A DNA stretch of 64,000 nt from Sphingobacterium chungjuense (GTDB lineage: Bacteria; Bacteroidota; Bacteroidia; Sphingobacteriales; Sphingobacteriaceae): positions 88,335 through 152,334 of the forward strand of contig NZ_WLYS01000008.1 of assembly GCF_011316935.1 (NCBI RefSeq), written 5' to 3'. Positions 41,639 to 50,951 of the stretch are shown here, one piece after another. Both the position numbers and the translations under genes were made by a program. The notes under the pieces are model-generated. The model was not told the DNA's origin, ran no database searches, and saw only the letters and a program-made list of their open reading frames with translations. Within the stretch, counting starts at the first letter, position 1. Each line of letters begins with the position of its first letter.

Positions 41639-42775
41639 ATGAATTGGATTAAACACATTGGTATTGCACTGATCATATTGTATCTCACAGGCTGCACGAG
41701 CAAAAAATATGCGATTGATGCCATTGATAAGCAGGATGTATTGGCGTCGATTAGATCGGTGAACACGTATTGGCAGCAGAATAACAAGCCACAAAATTGG
41801 GCTTTCTGGGATGAAGCTGCTTATCACACAGGCAACATGTCGGCGTATGAGGTGACGAAAGATTCTGCTTTTTTGGAGTATAGTTTGATCTGGGCGAAGT
41901 CCAATGATTGGAAAGGCGCTAAATCCGACAAGAAGGAAGATTGGAAATACAGTTATGGGGAAAGCGATGATTACGTTTTGTTTGGCGATTGGCAGATCTG
42001 CTTTCAGACGTATATTGATCTGTATCATCTCGATAAAGATGAGCAACGTATTCATCGTGCCATGGAAGTGATGAAATACCAGATGTCGACCCCAGCAGAC
42101 GATTATTGGTGGTGGGCAGATGGATTGTATATGGTGATGCCTGTGATGACAAAGTTGTACCAAGTCACAAACAATTCACTTTACCTTGAGAAATTGTATA
42201 CCTATTTCCGCTATGCGGATAGCTTGATGTTTGATCAGGAAGCGCATCTATATTATCGGGATGGCAAATACCTTTATCCAAAGCATAAGAGCGCGAATGG
42301 AAAACGCGATTTCTGGGCGCGGGGAGATGGTTGGGTTTTGGCCGGATTGGCCAAAGTACTCGCTGATCTGCCAAAAGAGTATGAACATCGTCCTTTCTTC
42401 GAGCAGCGCTTTACGCAGTTAGCTGCTGCGGTAGCTGCGGTGCAACAACCAGAAGGTTATTGGACACGTAGTTTGCTTGATCCTGAGCACGCTCCCGGTC
42501 CAGAAACGAGTGGCACGGCTTTCTTTACCTATGGTCTGCTATGGGGTGTGAATAATGGTTACCTGAACGCAGCAGATTATTTACCTGTGATTGATCGCTC
42601 TTGGCGTTACTTACAAGATGTGGCGGTGCAAGCGGACGGTTCGGTGGGATATGTGCAACCAATTGGAGAAAAGGCGATTCCAGGACAAGTGGTTGACCAA
42701 AATTCGACGACTAACTTTGGTGTAGGAGCGTATTTGCTGGCTGCGACAGAATTGTATAAGTATTTAGATAAATAG
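41639..42775 (+). CDS. GH105-family unsaturated uronyl hydrolase-like lipoprotein
   Basis: 378 residues; lipobox LTGC, so lipid-anchored. The (alpha/alpha)6 barrel has the GH105 landmarks: D117 in FGDWQICFQTYIDLY and D161 in WWWADGLYMVMP, plus RDFWARGDGWVLAGLA. GH105 enzymes hydrate and release 4,5-unsaturated uronic acids left by lyases; in arabinogalactan loci they may handle glucuronyl caps. No polysaccharide lyase is present in the window, so its substrate would come from elsewhere or be a non-lyase product. Confidence 0.88.
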   Translation: MNWIKHIGIALIILYLTGCTSKKYAIDAIDKQDVLASIRSVNTYWQQNNKPQNWAFWDEAAYHTGNMSAYEVTKDSAFLEYSLIWAKSNDWKGAKSDKKEDWKYSYGESDDYVLFGDWQICFQTYIDLYHLDKDEQRIHRAMEVMKYQMSTPADDYWWWADGLYMVMPVMTKLYQVTNNSLYLEKLYTYFRYADSLMFDQEAHLYYRDGKYLYPKHKSANGKRDFWARGDGWVLAGLAKVLADLPKEYEHRPFFEQRFTQLAAAVAAVQQPEGYWTRSLLDPEHAPGPETSGTAFFTYGLLWGVNNGYLNAADYLPVIDRSWRYLQDVAVQADGSVGYVQPIGEKAIPGQVVDQNSTTNFGVGAYLLAATELYKYLDK

Positions 42776-42783
42776 GCTTGGTT

Positions 42784-44001
42784 ATGAGGATGCGTATTGC
42801 GGTCTTAACGGGTTTTTTTGGGTTGATTTGTTTTGCCTCTTTTGCTCAAGATAAAATCAATGTTGACAGAGCTTTTTGGTTAGCAGAGATGGATAAGATG
42901 GCGCGCCCAGTGATTCGTAGCTTGGCACACGATAGCTTACGCATCGCGATGCCGCAGGTCACTTCTAAAAATGTAGATAACCGCGAACACCGCATTCAGG
43001 TGCAATACTTGGAAGTATTTGGAAGAGTACTTTCAGGTATAGCGCCATGGCTGCAGCTGGAAGGAGGGAGCACAGAGGAGCAGGCGCTGCGCACTCAATA
43101 CCGTACTTGGGTGATCCAAGGATTTGACAATGCGCTGGATTCGAATGCCCGTGATTTGATGCGTTTCGACGTTGGCGGTCAGCAATTGGTGGATGCATCT
43201 TTCTTAGCGCTCGGCTTGATCCGAGCGCCTTGGATTTGGGAGAATTTATCGCAGGACTCAAAGACAAAATTGGTAGCATCCATCCGTACCACGCGGCGTT
43301 TCTTACCAGTTTATTCCAATTGGTTATTATTTTCGGCAGTCAACGAAGCTTTTCTAGCGAAATATGCCGATTCGTGGGACAATATGCGTGTAGATTATGC
43401 ATTGCGTCAATTCGAACAGTGGTATGTAGGTGATGGTATATACAAAGACGGCGAGCATTTTGCTTTCGATTATTACAATAGCTATGTGATTCATCCTTAT
43501 TTAGGTGCGCTCGTGGATGTGATCGGCACAAAGACCAGCACATACAACCGCATGTTTGAGGAGATTAAAAAAAGAAATCAACGCTATGCCGAGATTCAAG
43601 AACGCTTGATTCATAGCGATGGCACTTATCCAGCTTCCGGTCGTTCGGTGATCTATCGCGGTGCCGCATTCCATCATTTGGCGGATATGGCTTTCAAAGA
43701 TCGCTTGCCAGAAAGTTTGCCTGCCGCACAGGTGCGCAGCGCCTTAACAGCGGTATTGCGCAAAACCACGGAAAGTCCTTCGACCTATCAGAATGGTTGG
43801 TTAACCATTGGCTTATATGGTGCGCAGGAAAGTTTGGGTGATTTTTACAATAACCAAGGCAGTCCATATCTGGCGACGGCACTCTTCTTGCCGTTGGGCT
43901 TACCGGAAAATCATGCATTCTGGTCAGACCTCGCAAAACCTTGGAATGCACAACAAATCTGGACAGGCCAGCAGGCAGCTAAAGATCACAGTATGCATTA
44001 G
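42784..44001 (+). CDS. DUF2264 protein, GH154-like beta-glucuronidase
   Basis: 405 residues from the ATG at 42784 (signal peptide ending SFAQ); a TTG two codons upstream is the only longer start. DUF2264 features include NREHRIQVQYLEVFGRVLSGIAPW, FLPVYSNWLLFSAVNEAFL, YKDGEHFAFDYYNSYVIHPYL and SDGTYPASGRSVIYRG. As I recall, DUF2264 proteins include the GH154 family, founded on a Bacteroides beta-glucuronidase active on arabinogalactan. It follows the GH105 gene by 8 bp, so the two probably deal with uronic-acid decorations. Confidence 0.8.
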   Translation: MRMRIAVLTGFFGLICFASFAQDKINVDRAFWLAEMDKMARPVIRSLAHDSLRIAMPQVTSKNVDNREHRIQVQYLEVFGRVLSGIAPWLQLEGGSTEEQALRTQYRTWVIQGFDNALDSNARDLMRFDVGGQQLVDASFLALGLIRAPWIWENLSQDSKTKLVASIRTTRRFLPVYSNWLLFSAVNEAFLAKYADSWDNMRVDYALRQFEQWYVGDGIYKDGEHFAFDYYNSYVIHPYLGALVDVIGTKTSTYNRMFEEIKKRNQRYAEIQERLIHSDGTYPASGRSVIYRGAAFHHLADMAFKDRLPESLPAAQVRSALTAVLRKTTESPSTYQNGWLTIGLYGAQESLGDFYNNQGSPYLATALFLPLGLPENHAFWSDLAKPWNAQQIWTGQQAAKDHSMH

Positions 44002-44042
44002 GGATATATCAACTATGCGCGAATTGTGGTATATTCAAGTCT

Positions 44043-44225
44043 ATGAAAATCACTGGTATACTCCTTTTCTTTTGCCTTTCACAATTAACAGCAAGCGCTC
44101 AGGTTACATCCTTTGTAATTGATGAAGCACAATTGGATCAATCATTAAAGGAGACTTTAGAAGCTATATATCACTCAGATCAATCTGTCAGGATGGCGAT
44201 TGCCGATATGCACCATACGATTTAG
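44043..44225 (+). pseudogene. Truncated DUF6624-like secreted protein
   Basis: A 60-residue ORF starts with a good signal peptide (MKITGILLFFCLSQLTASAQ) followed by LDQSLKETLEAIYHSDQSVR, which resembles the first helix of DUF6624 domains, and then stops. Full members of such families are over 150 residues. It is probably a remnant stranded in the operon between the GH154-like and GH2 genes, though a short secreted peptide is possible. Confidence 0.45.
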
Positions 44226-44306
44226 TTGAATCATTAAGTGGTTTACTATAGAAGGCTCTTGAACTTTTCATTCACGGGTTATTCTTCTTACATTAGTTGT
44301 AACACT

Positions 44307-46211
44307 ATGAATAACACTAAATTGATGATGAAGAAAAACACCTGTTGCCCCATAAGCTACGCCTGTACTTTGGTCGCTATGCTCTGGTGCTTGAACGGAC
44401 AATCGCAATCGCTCGATGATTTTACACTGCCCACGCCTTGGACTCAGGAAGCACTATCTGCCAAAATTCCTTTGCCCGAATACCCTCGTCCGCAAATGGC
44501 ACGCGCAGAATGGCAAAATCTTAATGGTTTTTGGAGTTACATGGGAGGCGCTAATATGGCAGATCCAAGAATTATCGATATTGCGCCCGATTTTCCAATA
44601 AACGGTGAGAAGATTAGGGTGCCATTTGCCCCAGAGGCCGAGTTAAGTGGCATCGTGCGAAGTGGAGAAACTTTCCTCTGGTACAAGCGAACTATGGAAG
44701 TGCCACGCACATGGAAAGATCAACGTATCTTGTTGCATTTCGGGGCAGTAGATCATTTTGCTGCCGTATTTGTCAACGGTAAGAAAGTGGGTACGCATCG
44801 TGGCGGATATACGGCATTTCATTTTGATATTACGGATTACTTGGCTAAAGGTGAAAACACAATCGTGGTGGGCGCTCACGATCCAAATGACGGAAAGGTG
44901 GCATGTGGCAAGAATGGCGATAAAGGGGATTATACATTCAGCTCTGGAATCTGGCAAACCGTGTGGATGGAGCCGGTGGCCAAACAACATATCGCACAGC
45001 TCAAACTTATCCCAGATCTAGAAAATAAACGATTGCAAATCACAGCAACTTCTGAAGGTGCGCAACTACAAGTATTGGCCAAAGCGAAAAGTGGCTCATC
45101 CACTGTGGCAAATGCAGAAGGTGTAGCAGGTGAACCATTCTATTTGAATATTGAAAATCCGCATTTGTGGACAACTGATGATCCCTTTCTATACGATCTT
45201 GACCTTCAGCTTGTAGACGCAAAAGGTCAGACGATTGACCAAGTCGATTCTTATTTTGGGATGCGCTCGATTCGTATTGAAAAGGTGAATGGCGTGAATA
45301 GGACGATATTAAACGGCAAATTCGAATTTCAGATTGGTTTGCTGGATCAAGGCTATTGGCCAGATGGCGTATTCACCGCGCCAACGGATGCCGCGCTACT
45401 TTACGATCTAGAATTAGCGAAGAAAACAGGTTTTAATGTCGTTCGTAAACATATCAAAGTAGAACCACAACGCTGGTATCATCACTGTGATCGCCTAGGA
45501 TTATTGGTATGGCAGGACATGCCTAATTTGTGGTATCCTGACGATGTAGATTCTGTTGCCGTTCGTGCACAGTTTAGAAGCGAGCTGAAAGATATGATGG
45601 ATCAGCTCATCAGTGTGCCATCTATTGTGATGTGGGTATCTTTCAATGAGAACTGGGGCGCATTCGAAGTGGCCGATATTACCGATTGGACCAAAAAATA
45701 TGATCCATCCCGTCTGGTGAATGGTTTGTCTGGATACAATTATGCACCGGGCTATCGTCCAGCACCAAGAGATCCTGGAAATGGTGATTTTGTCGACTTG
45801 CATCATTACGGCAAGATGGAAGACAAATATTTTCCACAACCTGACTCACTTCGCGCCGCTTCATTAGGCGAATTTGGTGGCAAGGGTCTGTTTGTGCGTG
45901 GTCATCTTTGGCCAGTACCCAACAATGCATATGAGGTGATGATAAATTCGGATATCTTGACCGATACGTACGTTTATTTGCTCAATGAAGTAGAGCAGCG
46001 CATGCTGTATCGTAGTTTGAGTGCCGCGATATACACCCAAACTACCGATGTAGAGCATGAGATCAATGGAATGGTAACTTACGATCGGCAGGTCGAAAAA
46101 ATGGATTTTGAAAAGGTAAAGCAGATCAATGAAGAGGTGATCAAGAGTAGTAGGAAGATCGGAGAGAAGAAGAAGGTGAGCTCTCTTGTACGAGAGTATC
46201 CCGTAGAATAG
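44307..46211 (+). CDS. GH2-family glycosidase, short form
   Basis: 634 residues from the ATG at 44307; ATGs at 44325 and 44328 ([20 protein letters not shown]) are equally good starts, and the frame extends upstream only to a GTG. Sugar-binding domain ([22 protein letters not shown] in part, [20 protein letters not shown]), Ig-like domain, and TIM barrel with acid/base E448 in VSFNENWG and nucleophile E522 in LGEFGGKG. No C-terminal extra domain. It belongs to a compact GH2 group whose members include galactosidase- and arabinosidase-like enzymes; exact activity is open. It is the last gene of the enzyme operon. Confidence 0.9.
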   Translation: MNNTKLMMKKNTCCPISYACTLVAMLWCLNGQSQSLDDFTLPTPWTQEALSAKIPLPEYPRPQMARAEWQNLNGFWSYMGGANMADPRIIDIAPDFPINGEKIRVPFAPEAELSGIVRSGETFLWYKRTMEVPRTWKDQRILLHFGAVDHFAAVFVNGKKVGTHRGGYTAFHFDITDYLAKGENTIVVGAHDPNDGKVACGKNGDKGDYTFSSGIWQTVWMEPVAKQHIAQLKLIPDLENKRLQITATSEGAQLQVLAKAKSGSSTVANAEGVAGEPFYLNIENPHLWTTDDPFLYDLDLQLVDAKGQTIDQVDSYFGMRSIRIEKVNGVNRTILNGKFEFQIGLLDQGYWPDGVFTAPTDAALLYDLELAKKTGFNVVRKHIKVEPQRWYHHCDRLGLLVWQDMPNLWYPDDVDSVAVRAQFRSELKDMMDQLISVPSIVMWVSFNENWGAFEVADITDWTKKYDPSRLVNGLSGYNYAPGYRPAPRDPGNGDFVDLHHYGKMEDKYFPQPDSLRAASLGEFGGKGLFVRGHLWPVPNNAYEVMINSDILTDTYVYLLNEVEQRMLYRSLSAAIYTQTTDVEHEINGMVTYDRQVEKMDFEKVKQINEEVIKSSRKIGEKKKVSSLVREYPVE

Positions 46212-46326
46212 TGCAAAAAAGATGATCTGCATCAATGCTTATGATTTAGATATGTTGATCGCGATATTCGATAGCAATAGAAGCAATAGGCCAACCTTTT
46301 CAACTATAGTAAGAGATGATGAACAG

Positions 46327-46358
46327 AAGGCGCTCAGATAATTTCTTGAGCGCCTTTT
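46327..46358 (+). terminator. Intrinsic terminator of the long enzyme operon
   Basis: AAGGCGCTCA (46327-46336) pairs perfectly with TGAGCGCCTT (46347-46356), followed by T residues. It lies 116 bp after the last GH2 stop and ends an operon of roughly 18 kb. Confidence 0.85.
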
Positions 46359-46451
46359 CCTGTTTACTCAATCTTAGAAGAACTGTATTAAAGTAGAAAT
46401 TTAAATAGAAAATGATTAAACGTCATTCATCTCCAAAATTAGCTAAAGGTC

Positions 46452-46601
46452 CTAATGTCCTTTTTTACTCCTATTGTTCTTAGAATTACTTTTTTGAACT
46501 TTGGAAGTTCCATGCTTTTGGCCTTGAGTGTAACAGGAAGTCAATGTGAAGGATGTCATTATAACTATCATTGACATTGCAATTATTCTTTTTGTCATCA
46601 T
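46452..46601 (-). CDS. Small lipoprotein, 49 residues
   Basis: A short minus-strand ORF (double ATG at 46601 and 46598) encodes a signal peptide rich in Met and Ile, ending in the lipobox LTSC with Cys23, then a 26-residue hydrophilic tail rich in Lys, Ser and Asn (ending NNRSKKGH). Tiny lipoproteins of this build are common in Bacteroidota and usually unstudied. It lies alone between the enzyme-operon terminator and the GH51 promoter. AT-rich DNA follows upstream. Confidence 0.55.
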   Translation of the reverse strand: MMTKRIIAMSMIVIMTSFTLTSCYTQGQKHGTSKVQKSNSKNNRSKKGH

Positions 46602-46759
46602 TTTGTTTTTTAAGATTAAATTATTGTTACAATGATAAATTAATTATATAGATAATACTATTAAAATTTTATTTAATTATTATTTTAATAAATTATTAAT
46701 CTACATGCCGTGGATTTTAAAATTAAGCTTTGTGCCTCAATACGCAGATTGCTTAATAA
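46602..46759. other. AT-rich spacer without a recognised gene
   Basis: Strongly AT-rich (long runs of A, T and TTAAT). It holds the upstream region of the small lipoprotein; no ORF or repeat of note was seen. Confidence 0.4.
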
Positions 46760-46761
46760 GT

Positions 46762-46786
46762 CCCCTTTTTTTGGTTGAGAATACCC
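46762..46786 (+). promoter_or_regulatory. Candidate HTCS operator, copy 3 (before GH51)
   Basis: Distal CCCC (46762-46765), then TTTTTTTGGTTGAGAATACCC ending at 46786 (21 bases, of which TTTTGG and ATACCC match the other copies). The first C of the proximal run (46784) lies 26 bp before GATATTTG at 46810. This ties the separate GH51 gene to the same regulon. Confidence 0.6.
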
Positions 46787-46809
46787 TGCTTATTTCCGGT
46801 TGATTTATT

Positions 46810-46817
46810 GATATTTG
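46810..46817 (+). promoter_or_regulatory. -7-like element of GH51 promoter (GATATTTG)
   Basis: One mismatch to TAnnTTTG at the shared spacing from the operator. The leader to the ATG at 46930 would be about 105 nt. Confidence 0.45.
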
Positions 46818-46929
46818 AACATAAACAAAAGGTCTCAAAACAGGTAAATCTGTATGCACTTATGAACAGCATTTGACGTGCTGAATCTAAATATAGATTA
46901 ATGAGACATTAACCAATAATTTGAACAAT

Positions 46930-48486
46930 ATGATCCAGATGCGTACTAGACCGATTCTATTTCTATTGCTATTGATTTTTGCGAGCAACAGATTGTTTGC
47001 ACAGCAAACGAAAACTGCCATTACATTGCAAACACCATCCAGCACGACGATAAACAAACACATTTATGGCCATTTTGCCGAGCATTTGGGCAGGTGTGTT
47101 TATGGGGGTTTTTATGTAGGAGAAGATAATGAACGCATTCCCAATACGGCAGGCGTACGTAATGATGTGGTGGCTGCGTTAAAAGAACTCCAAATTCCAA
47201 ATCTTCGTTGGCCAGGTGGATGTTTTGCGGATACCTATCATTGGAAAGACGGTATCGGTCCGAAGCCAGGTCGTCCAACGATTGTCAATAGCTGGTGGGG
47301 CGGCGTCACGGAAGATAATAGTTTTGGCACGCATGATTTCCTCAACATGTGTGAGCTATTGGAGACTGAACCATATTTAGCAGGAAATGTCGGAAGCGGT
47401 GAGGTCCAAGAACTAGCCGACTGGGTACAATATGTAAATCACGCAGGCGAAAGTCCGATGGCAGATCTAAGACGTGAAAATGGACGTGAAGAACCTTGGA
47501 AAGTCAAATTTTGGGGCGTAGGAAATGAAGCATGGGGTTGCGGTGGCAACATGACAGCGGCGTATTATTCGGATGTATACCGCAAGTATGCCACTTTTAT
47601 GTCCGATTGGACCAATACTGGTGGCTTATTTCGGGTTGCTTCAGGTGCCAATGTAGATGATTATGAGTGGACAGAAACGCTCATGAAAAATATAAAACAC
47701 AATTTGGTAGAAGGATTAGCCTTGCACCATTATGCCAATGTCGAGTGGAACAGCAAGGGACCAGCTACAGGGTATTCGGATACCCAATATTTCAAGACTA
47801 TGCAATCAGCTTGGAAAATGGATGAATTGGTGCGGAAGCATTCTGCCATTATGGACAAATATGATCCAAAAAAACGCATTGCTTTAGTGGTAGATGAATG
47901 GGGTGGTTGGTACGAAGTCGAAGAAGGAACTAATCCGGGCTTCTTGTACCAGCAGAATACCATGCGCGATGCCATGATTGCCGGGCTTACGCTTAATGTG
48001 TTTAACAATCATGCAGACCGTGTTCGTATGGCTAATCTGGCACAGACCATCAATGTTTTGCAAGCGGTGATTCTTACAAAAGACGAACAAATGATTTTGA
48101 CGCCAACTTACCACGTAATGGAAATGTACAAGGTGCATCAAGATGCGCAGTTGATTCCGCTGACTGTTGAAAGTGCCTTATATACGTTTGAAGGAGAGAC
48201 ATTGCCAGCAGTACATGCATCTGCTTCGGTGGGTAAAGATGGAAAAACCCATATCAGTATCGTCAATATCGATGCTAAACAATCTCATCAGGTAGATCTA
48301 AATCTCGGCAAATCTGCAAAAAACCTTTCAGGAAGAATTTTGAAATCAGCTTCGCTGAACGATCATAATACGTTTGAAAAACCAGATGCTATACAACCTG
48401 AATCATTTAAAGGTTTCAAACAAAATGCAAATCAATTAGCTGTCGAATTGCCGCCGTTTTCCGTTGTGGTGCTCACACTGGATTAA
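46930..48486 (+). CDS. GH51 alpha-L-arabinofuranosidase (second copy)
   Basis: 518 residues from the ATG at 46930 (the TTG three codons upstream is less likely). Although it resembles the typically cytoplasmic 500-residue GH51 type, it has a signal peptide (to about RLFAQ). Motifs: IYGHFAEHLGRCVYGGFY, LRWPGGCFADTYHW, acid/base E200 in GVGNEAWGCGG, nucleophile E323 in VVDEWGGWY. It should release alpha-L-Araf in the periplasm. It has its own promoter with an HTCS-type operator and a strong bidirectional terminator. Confidence 0.95.
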   Translation: MIQMRTRPILFLLLLIFASNRLFAQQTKTAITLQTPSSTTINKHIYGHFAEHLGRCVYGGFYVGEDNERIPNTAGVRNDVVAALKELQIPNLRWPGGCFADTYHWKDGIGPKPGRPTIVNSWWGGVTEDNSFGTHDFLNMCELLETEPYLAGNVGSGEVQELADWVQYVNHAGESPMADLRRENGREEPWKVKFWGVGNEAWGCGGNMTAAYYSDVYRKYATFMSDWTNTGGLFRVASGANVDDYEWTETLMKNIKHNLVEGLALHHYANVEWNSKGPATGYSDTQYFKTMQSAWKMDELVRKHSAIMDKYDPKKRIALVVDEWGGWYEVEEGTNPGFLYQQNTMRDAMIAGLTLNVFNNHADRVRMANLAQTINVLQAVILTKDEQMILTPTYHVMEMYKVHQDAQLIPLTVESALYTFEGETLPAVHASASVGKDGKTHISIVNIDAKQSHQVDLNLGKSAKNLSGRILKSASLNDHNTFEKPDAIQPESFKGFKQNANQLAVELPPFSVVVLTLD

Positions 48487-48532
48487 GGTACGATCCGTGC
48501 TATATCTATAATCATGTTTCTTCACAAGTATG

Positions 48533-48564
48533 AAAAAAGCAACTCCGATAAGAGTTGCTTTTTT
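48533..48564. terminator. Bidirectional terminator between GH51 and fimbrillin-like gene
   Basis: AAAAAAGCAACTC (48533-48545) pairs perfectly with 48552-48564 around CGATAA. Both strands read out into a T run, so it serves GH51 (plus) and the fimbrillin-like operon (minus). Confidence 0.9.
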
Positions 48565-48628
48565 GTGAATTGGATTACCTGTTTCTAAATGCGTGCAGGT
48601 ATACATAAAACCGATTTATGGTTGACGT

Positions 48629-50275
48629 TTATATCGCTGTACATCGTACGTTTCTAGATTGTGCTACGTAGTTGATATCATTCGTTAGCTCAGAAATGTC
48701 CTGAGCGTCACTGGCAAACCGTAATCTCCAAAGGTTATTACCTGACGCCGAACTTGTCCAATAATGACCAGCAGAGCCTCTATTATCCATAGGGTTTGCA
48801 GTTGGCGGAGTAGCAGATGCCACGTTGAATAAACCTTGTGATGGCCATACCATAATTACGTCGGCTCTTCTTCTACTGGTTAACACTTTCCCAGAACCAA
48901 AATTAGCATTGCCTGTCGCAAAATCACCTCTGTTGGTAGCTGTTACAGAGGCCAGCAATTGTTGCACTTCCGTTCTGGTAGGAACGCGCCATCCCGCCGG
49001 ACAAGGATCGGAAGCCGTTCGTACTGGAGCAGTTTCAGAGCCTGTGTTCCAAGAGTTTCTCGGTACAGCTGTGGCACTTGTAGCATTACTCCAGCTGCTA
49101 TTTACTGTTGTAGCGTTGTTGGCCGCTACAATGGTATTACGGCCAAATTGATAATAATTTCCGTGATACGCTTGGGTGATTGTTGCCGGGTTTACGGGTA
49201 ATGTGGTTGCTACTCCGACATTGTGTTGCGCCCAAATTCGACCATTAATACGAACGGCAGGTCGATTTAGGTAAGTAATGTTTTCGTCTGTCGGGACAAT
49301 GTTCAATGTTAAATTGTAACGAACACCTGGGGTGATGTTTAGATTTTGAAAGGGCGTAAGATTGGTAAGCTCAATGCCATTTATGGTGATATTCGGAATA
49401 GTAAAAATTCCAGTGCCAGCGGCGATACTATTGATCATAGTCGGTTGGCTCGTCACTACTTGTGTGCCAAGTGTGCCATAATTCACAGCGGATGTAGTTT
49501 CTGTGCCACTTCTCGTAAATGAACCATCCGATAGATTGACTAAGGAGGTTGGGAAATGTGGCCTAAAGTTCGATGTCAGTGCTGTGATATTATATCCTGT
49601 AATACTGGCATCTACTGTCGTGGTAATTTGGCTAAAACGGTGCTTAAGTACAATGTTAAGTTGGTTGACGGAGTTTCCAGTCACAGTCAAATTCTGACGA
49701 AAATACATATAGTCCTGCGTGCCACTGACACTTATTTGCGAGTTAGTCAGTGTTCTATTAGTTGCTGGAGTCACCGTCGGAAGATTGTCCTGCGTACTAT
49801 TTATGGAATAGACAATAAATGAATAGGAGCTTCCGCCATCCAATTGTAAAGCTGGAGTGGCATTTTCTTGTCCTCTAACATAACTTCTTTCCGTTACAAA
49901 ATTACCTGCCGAATTATAGACTAATAATCTGTATCTAATCCCAGCTCCCACACTAGAAGTATCGCTTACTGCGCGAGTGGCGTCTTTCAAAGATTGCGGA
50001 TAGTTTTGATTTAACACTGCGGGTTTGAGTTCCGATACCAATAGCAAACCGTTCGGTAGATCAAGTGTTTCGGTTTGGATGTGGGCTTCAGGATCAAACC
50101 TTTGTCCATTTGGTGTTGCTGCTCTATTGCTGATAGTTTCCTCGCCTTCAAACACAACCTCCGAAACGGATACTGTAACTGTGCCTGGAGAGGTGTCTAT
50201 TTGGTCTTTCTGGCAGGAGTATAGAAGGCTTAATAGGGTTAATAAAATAGCGTGATATGTTTTCATAAGTTGCAT
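48629..50275 (-). CDS. Fimbrillin-like lipoprotein with C-terminal FISUMP domain
   Basis: 548 residues (ATG at 50275, or 50266 three codons later). Lipobox LLYSC at about Cys21. The middle (about 60-330) has a fimbrillin-family pattern: RYRLLVYNSAGNFV, YSFIVYSINS, LKHRFSQITTTVDAS. The C-terminal about 190 residues form a Fibrobacter-succinogenes-major-paralogous (FISUMP) module: GRIWAQHNVG, YYQFGRN, DPCPAGWRVPTRTEVQQLL, GHYWTSSASG, SRNVRCTAI. Such proteins are surface-exposed; some fimbrillin relatives polymerise into pili. It is the last gene of a three-gene minus-strand unit behind a LuxR-type regulator and a short peptide gene. Confidence 0.82.
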   Translation of the reverse strand: MQLMKTYHAILLTLLSLLYSCQKDQIDTSPGTVTVSVSEVVFEGEETISNRAATPNGQRFDPEAHIQTETLDLPNGLLLVSELKPAVLNQNYPQSLKDATRAVSDTSSVGAGIRYRLLVYNSAGNFVTERSYVRGQENATPALQLDGGSSYSFIVYSINSTQDNLPTVTPATNRTLTNSQISVSGTQDYMYFRQNLTVTGNSVNQLNIVLKHRFSQITTTVDASITGYNITALTSNFRPHFPTSLVNLSDGSFTRSGTETTSAVNYGTLGTQVVTSQPTMINSIAAGTGIFTIPNITINGIELTNLTPFQNLNITPGVRYNLTLNIVPTDENITYLNRPAVRINGRIWAQHNVGVATTLPVNPATITQAYHGNYYQFGRNTIVAANNATTVNSSWSNATSATAVPRNSWNTGSETAPVRTASDPCPAGWRVPTRTEVQQLLASVTATNRGDFATGNANFGSGKVLTSRRRADVIMVWPSQGLFNVASATPPTANPMDNRGSAGHYWTSSASGNNLWRLRFASDAQDISELTNDINYVAQSRNVRCTAI

Positions 50276-50285
50276 TTAGTTGGTA

Positions 50286-50933
50286 CTATGATATTTTATC
50301 TTTAAAACAGAAGATGGTTTCGTGCAAATTTTTCAGCTGAGAGATATTTTCTACACCTAGCTTTTTGAACGCTCTAGATTTATACGTTGACACGGCCGAT
50401 ATACTTATTTGAAATAATAGTGCGATATGACTAACACGATCTCCATTGACCAAATGCATAACCACGTTATATTCATTCGCTGATAGTTGATCAAATGGAT
50501 TTATTAATCTTACCGTTTCCTGCGCAATATCATTCGTTTCCAGCTGCGTTGTAGTTTCTTTGGAGTATTCACCGCTAAGTAAAAATGATTTAAGCCCTAC
50601 CTCATAGGTAGGTAAAGGTTCATTTACGGAAATATAACCATCAATAACATCACTCACACCGGAGTGTAGCATGATGTCATTTTTAAATTCATTTATGATC
50701 AGTATTTTAGCTTGTTTTTGCCTTTTTTTTATTTTTTTGACAATAGATGTTAAATTTTTTTTTGCTAGCGATGAGCTCAATATGATGCGGTCAAATTTGA
50801 TGTATTTGACCATTAAAGACAACTTTTCCTTATTACTCGCTTCGTATTCGGTCATGCTTTCGCAGCTTTTTCTAGCCAAAGTAATAGACCCCACTCTTCT
50901 AAAGAGATTATTGTCAGCAAAAAGTGTATTCAT
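50286..50933 (-). CDS. LuxR/NarL-type transcriptional regulator
   Basis: 215 residues. The C-terminal helix-turn-helix is of the GerE/LuxR type: FDQLSANEYNVVMHLVNGDRVSHIALLFQ followed by ISISAVSTYKSRAFKKLGV. The N-terminal about 120 residues have a receiver-like alternation (DRIILSSSL, AKILIINEF, GYISV) but lack an obvious phospho-acceptor cluster, so activation may not be by phosphorylation. It lies 10 bp upstream of the fimbrillin-like gene and 18 bp downstream of the short peptide gene, suggesting that it controls this unit. Confidence 0.8.
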   Translation of the reverse strand: MNTLFADNNLFRRVGSITLARKSCESMTEYEASNKEKLSLMVKYIKFDRIILSSSLAKKNLTSIVKKIKKRQKQAKILIINEFKNDIMLHSGVSDVIDGYISVNEPLPTYEVGLKSFLLSGEYSKETTTQLETNDIAQETVRLINPFDQLSANEYNVVMHLVNGDRVSHIALLFQISISAVSTYKSRAFKKLGVENISQLKNLHETIFCFKDKIS

Positions 50934-50951
50934 ATGTATGCCGAAGGTTTT

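Noticed and set aside
41573..42163. 196-residue minus-strand ORF over the GH105 gene
   Set aside because: Antisense to the lipobox and catalytic Asp region of a clear GH105 lipoprotein; His/Ile/Pro-rich composition typical of shadow frames.
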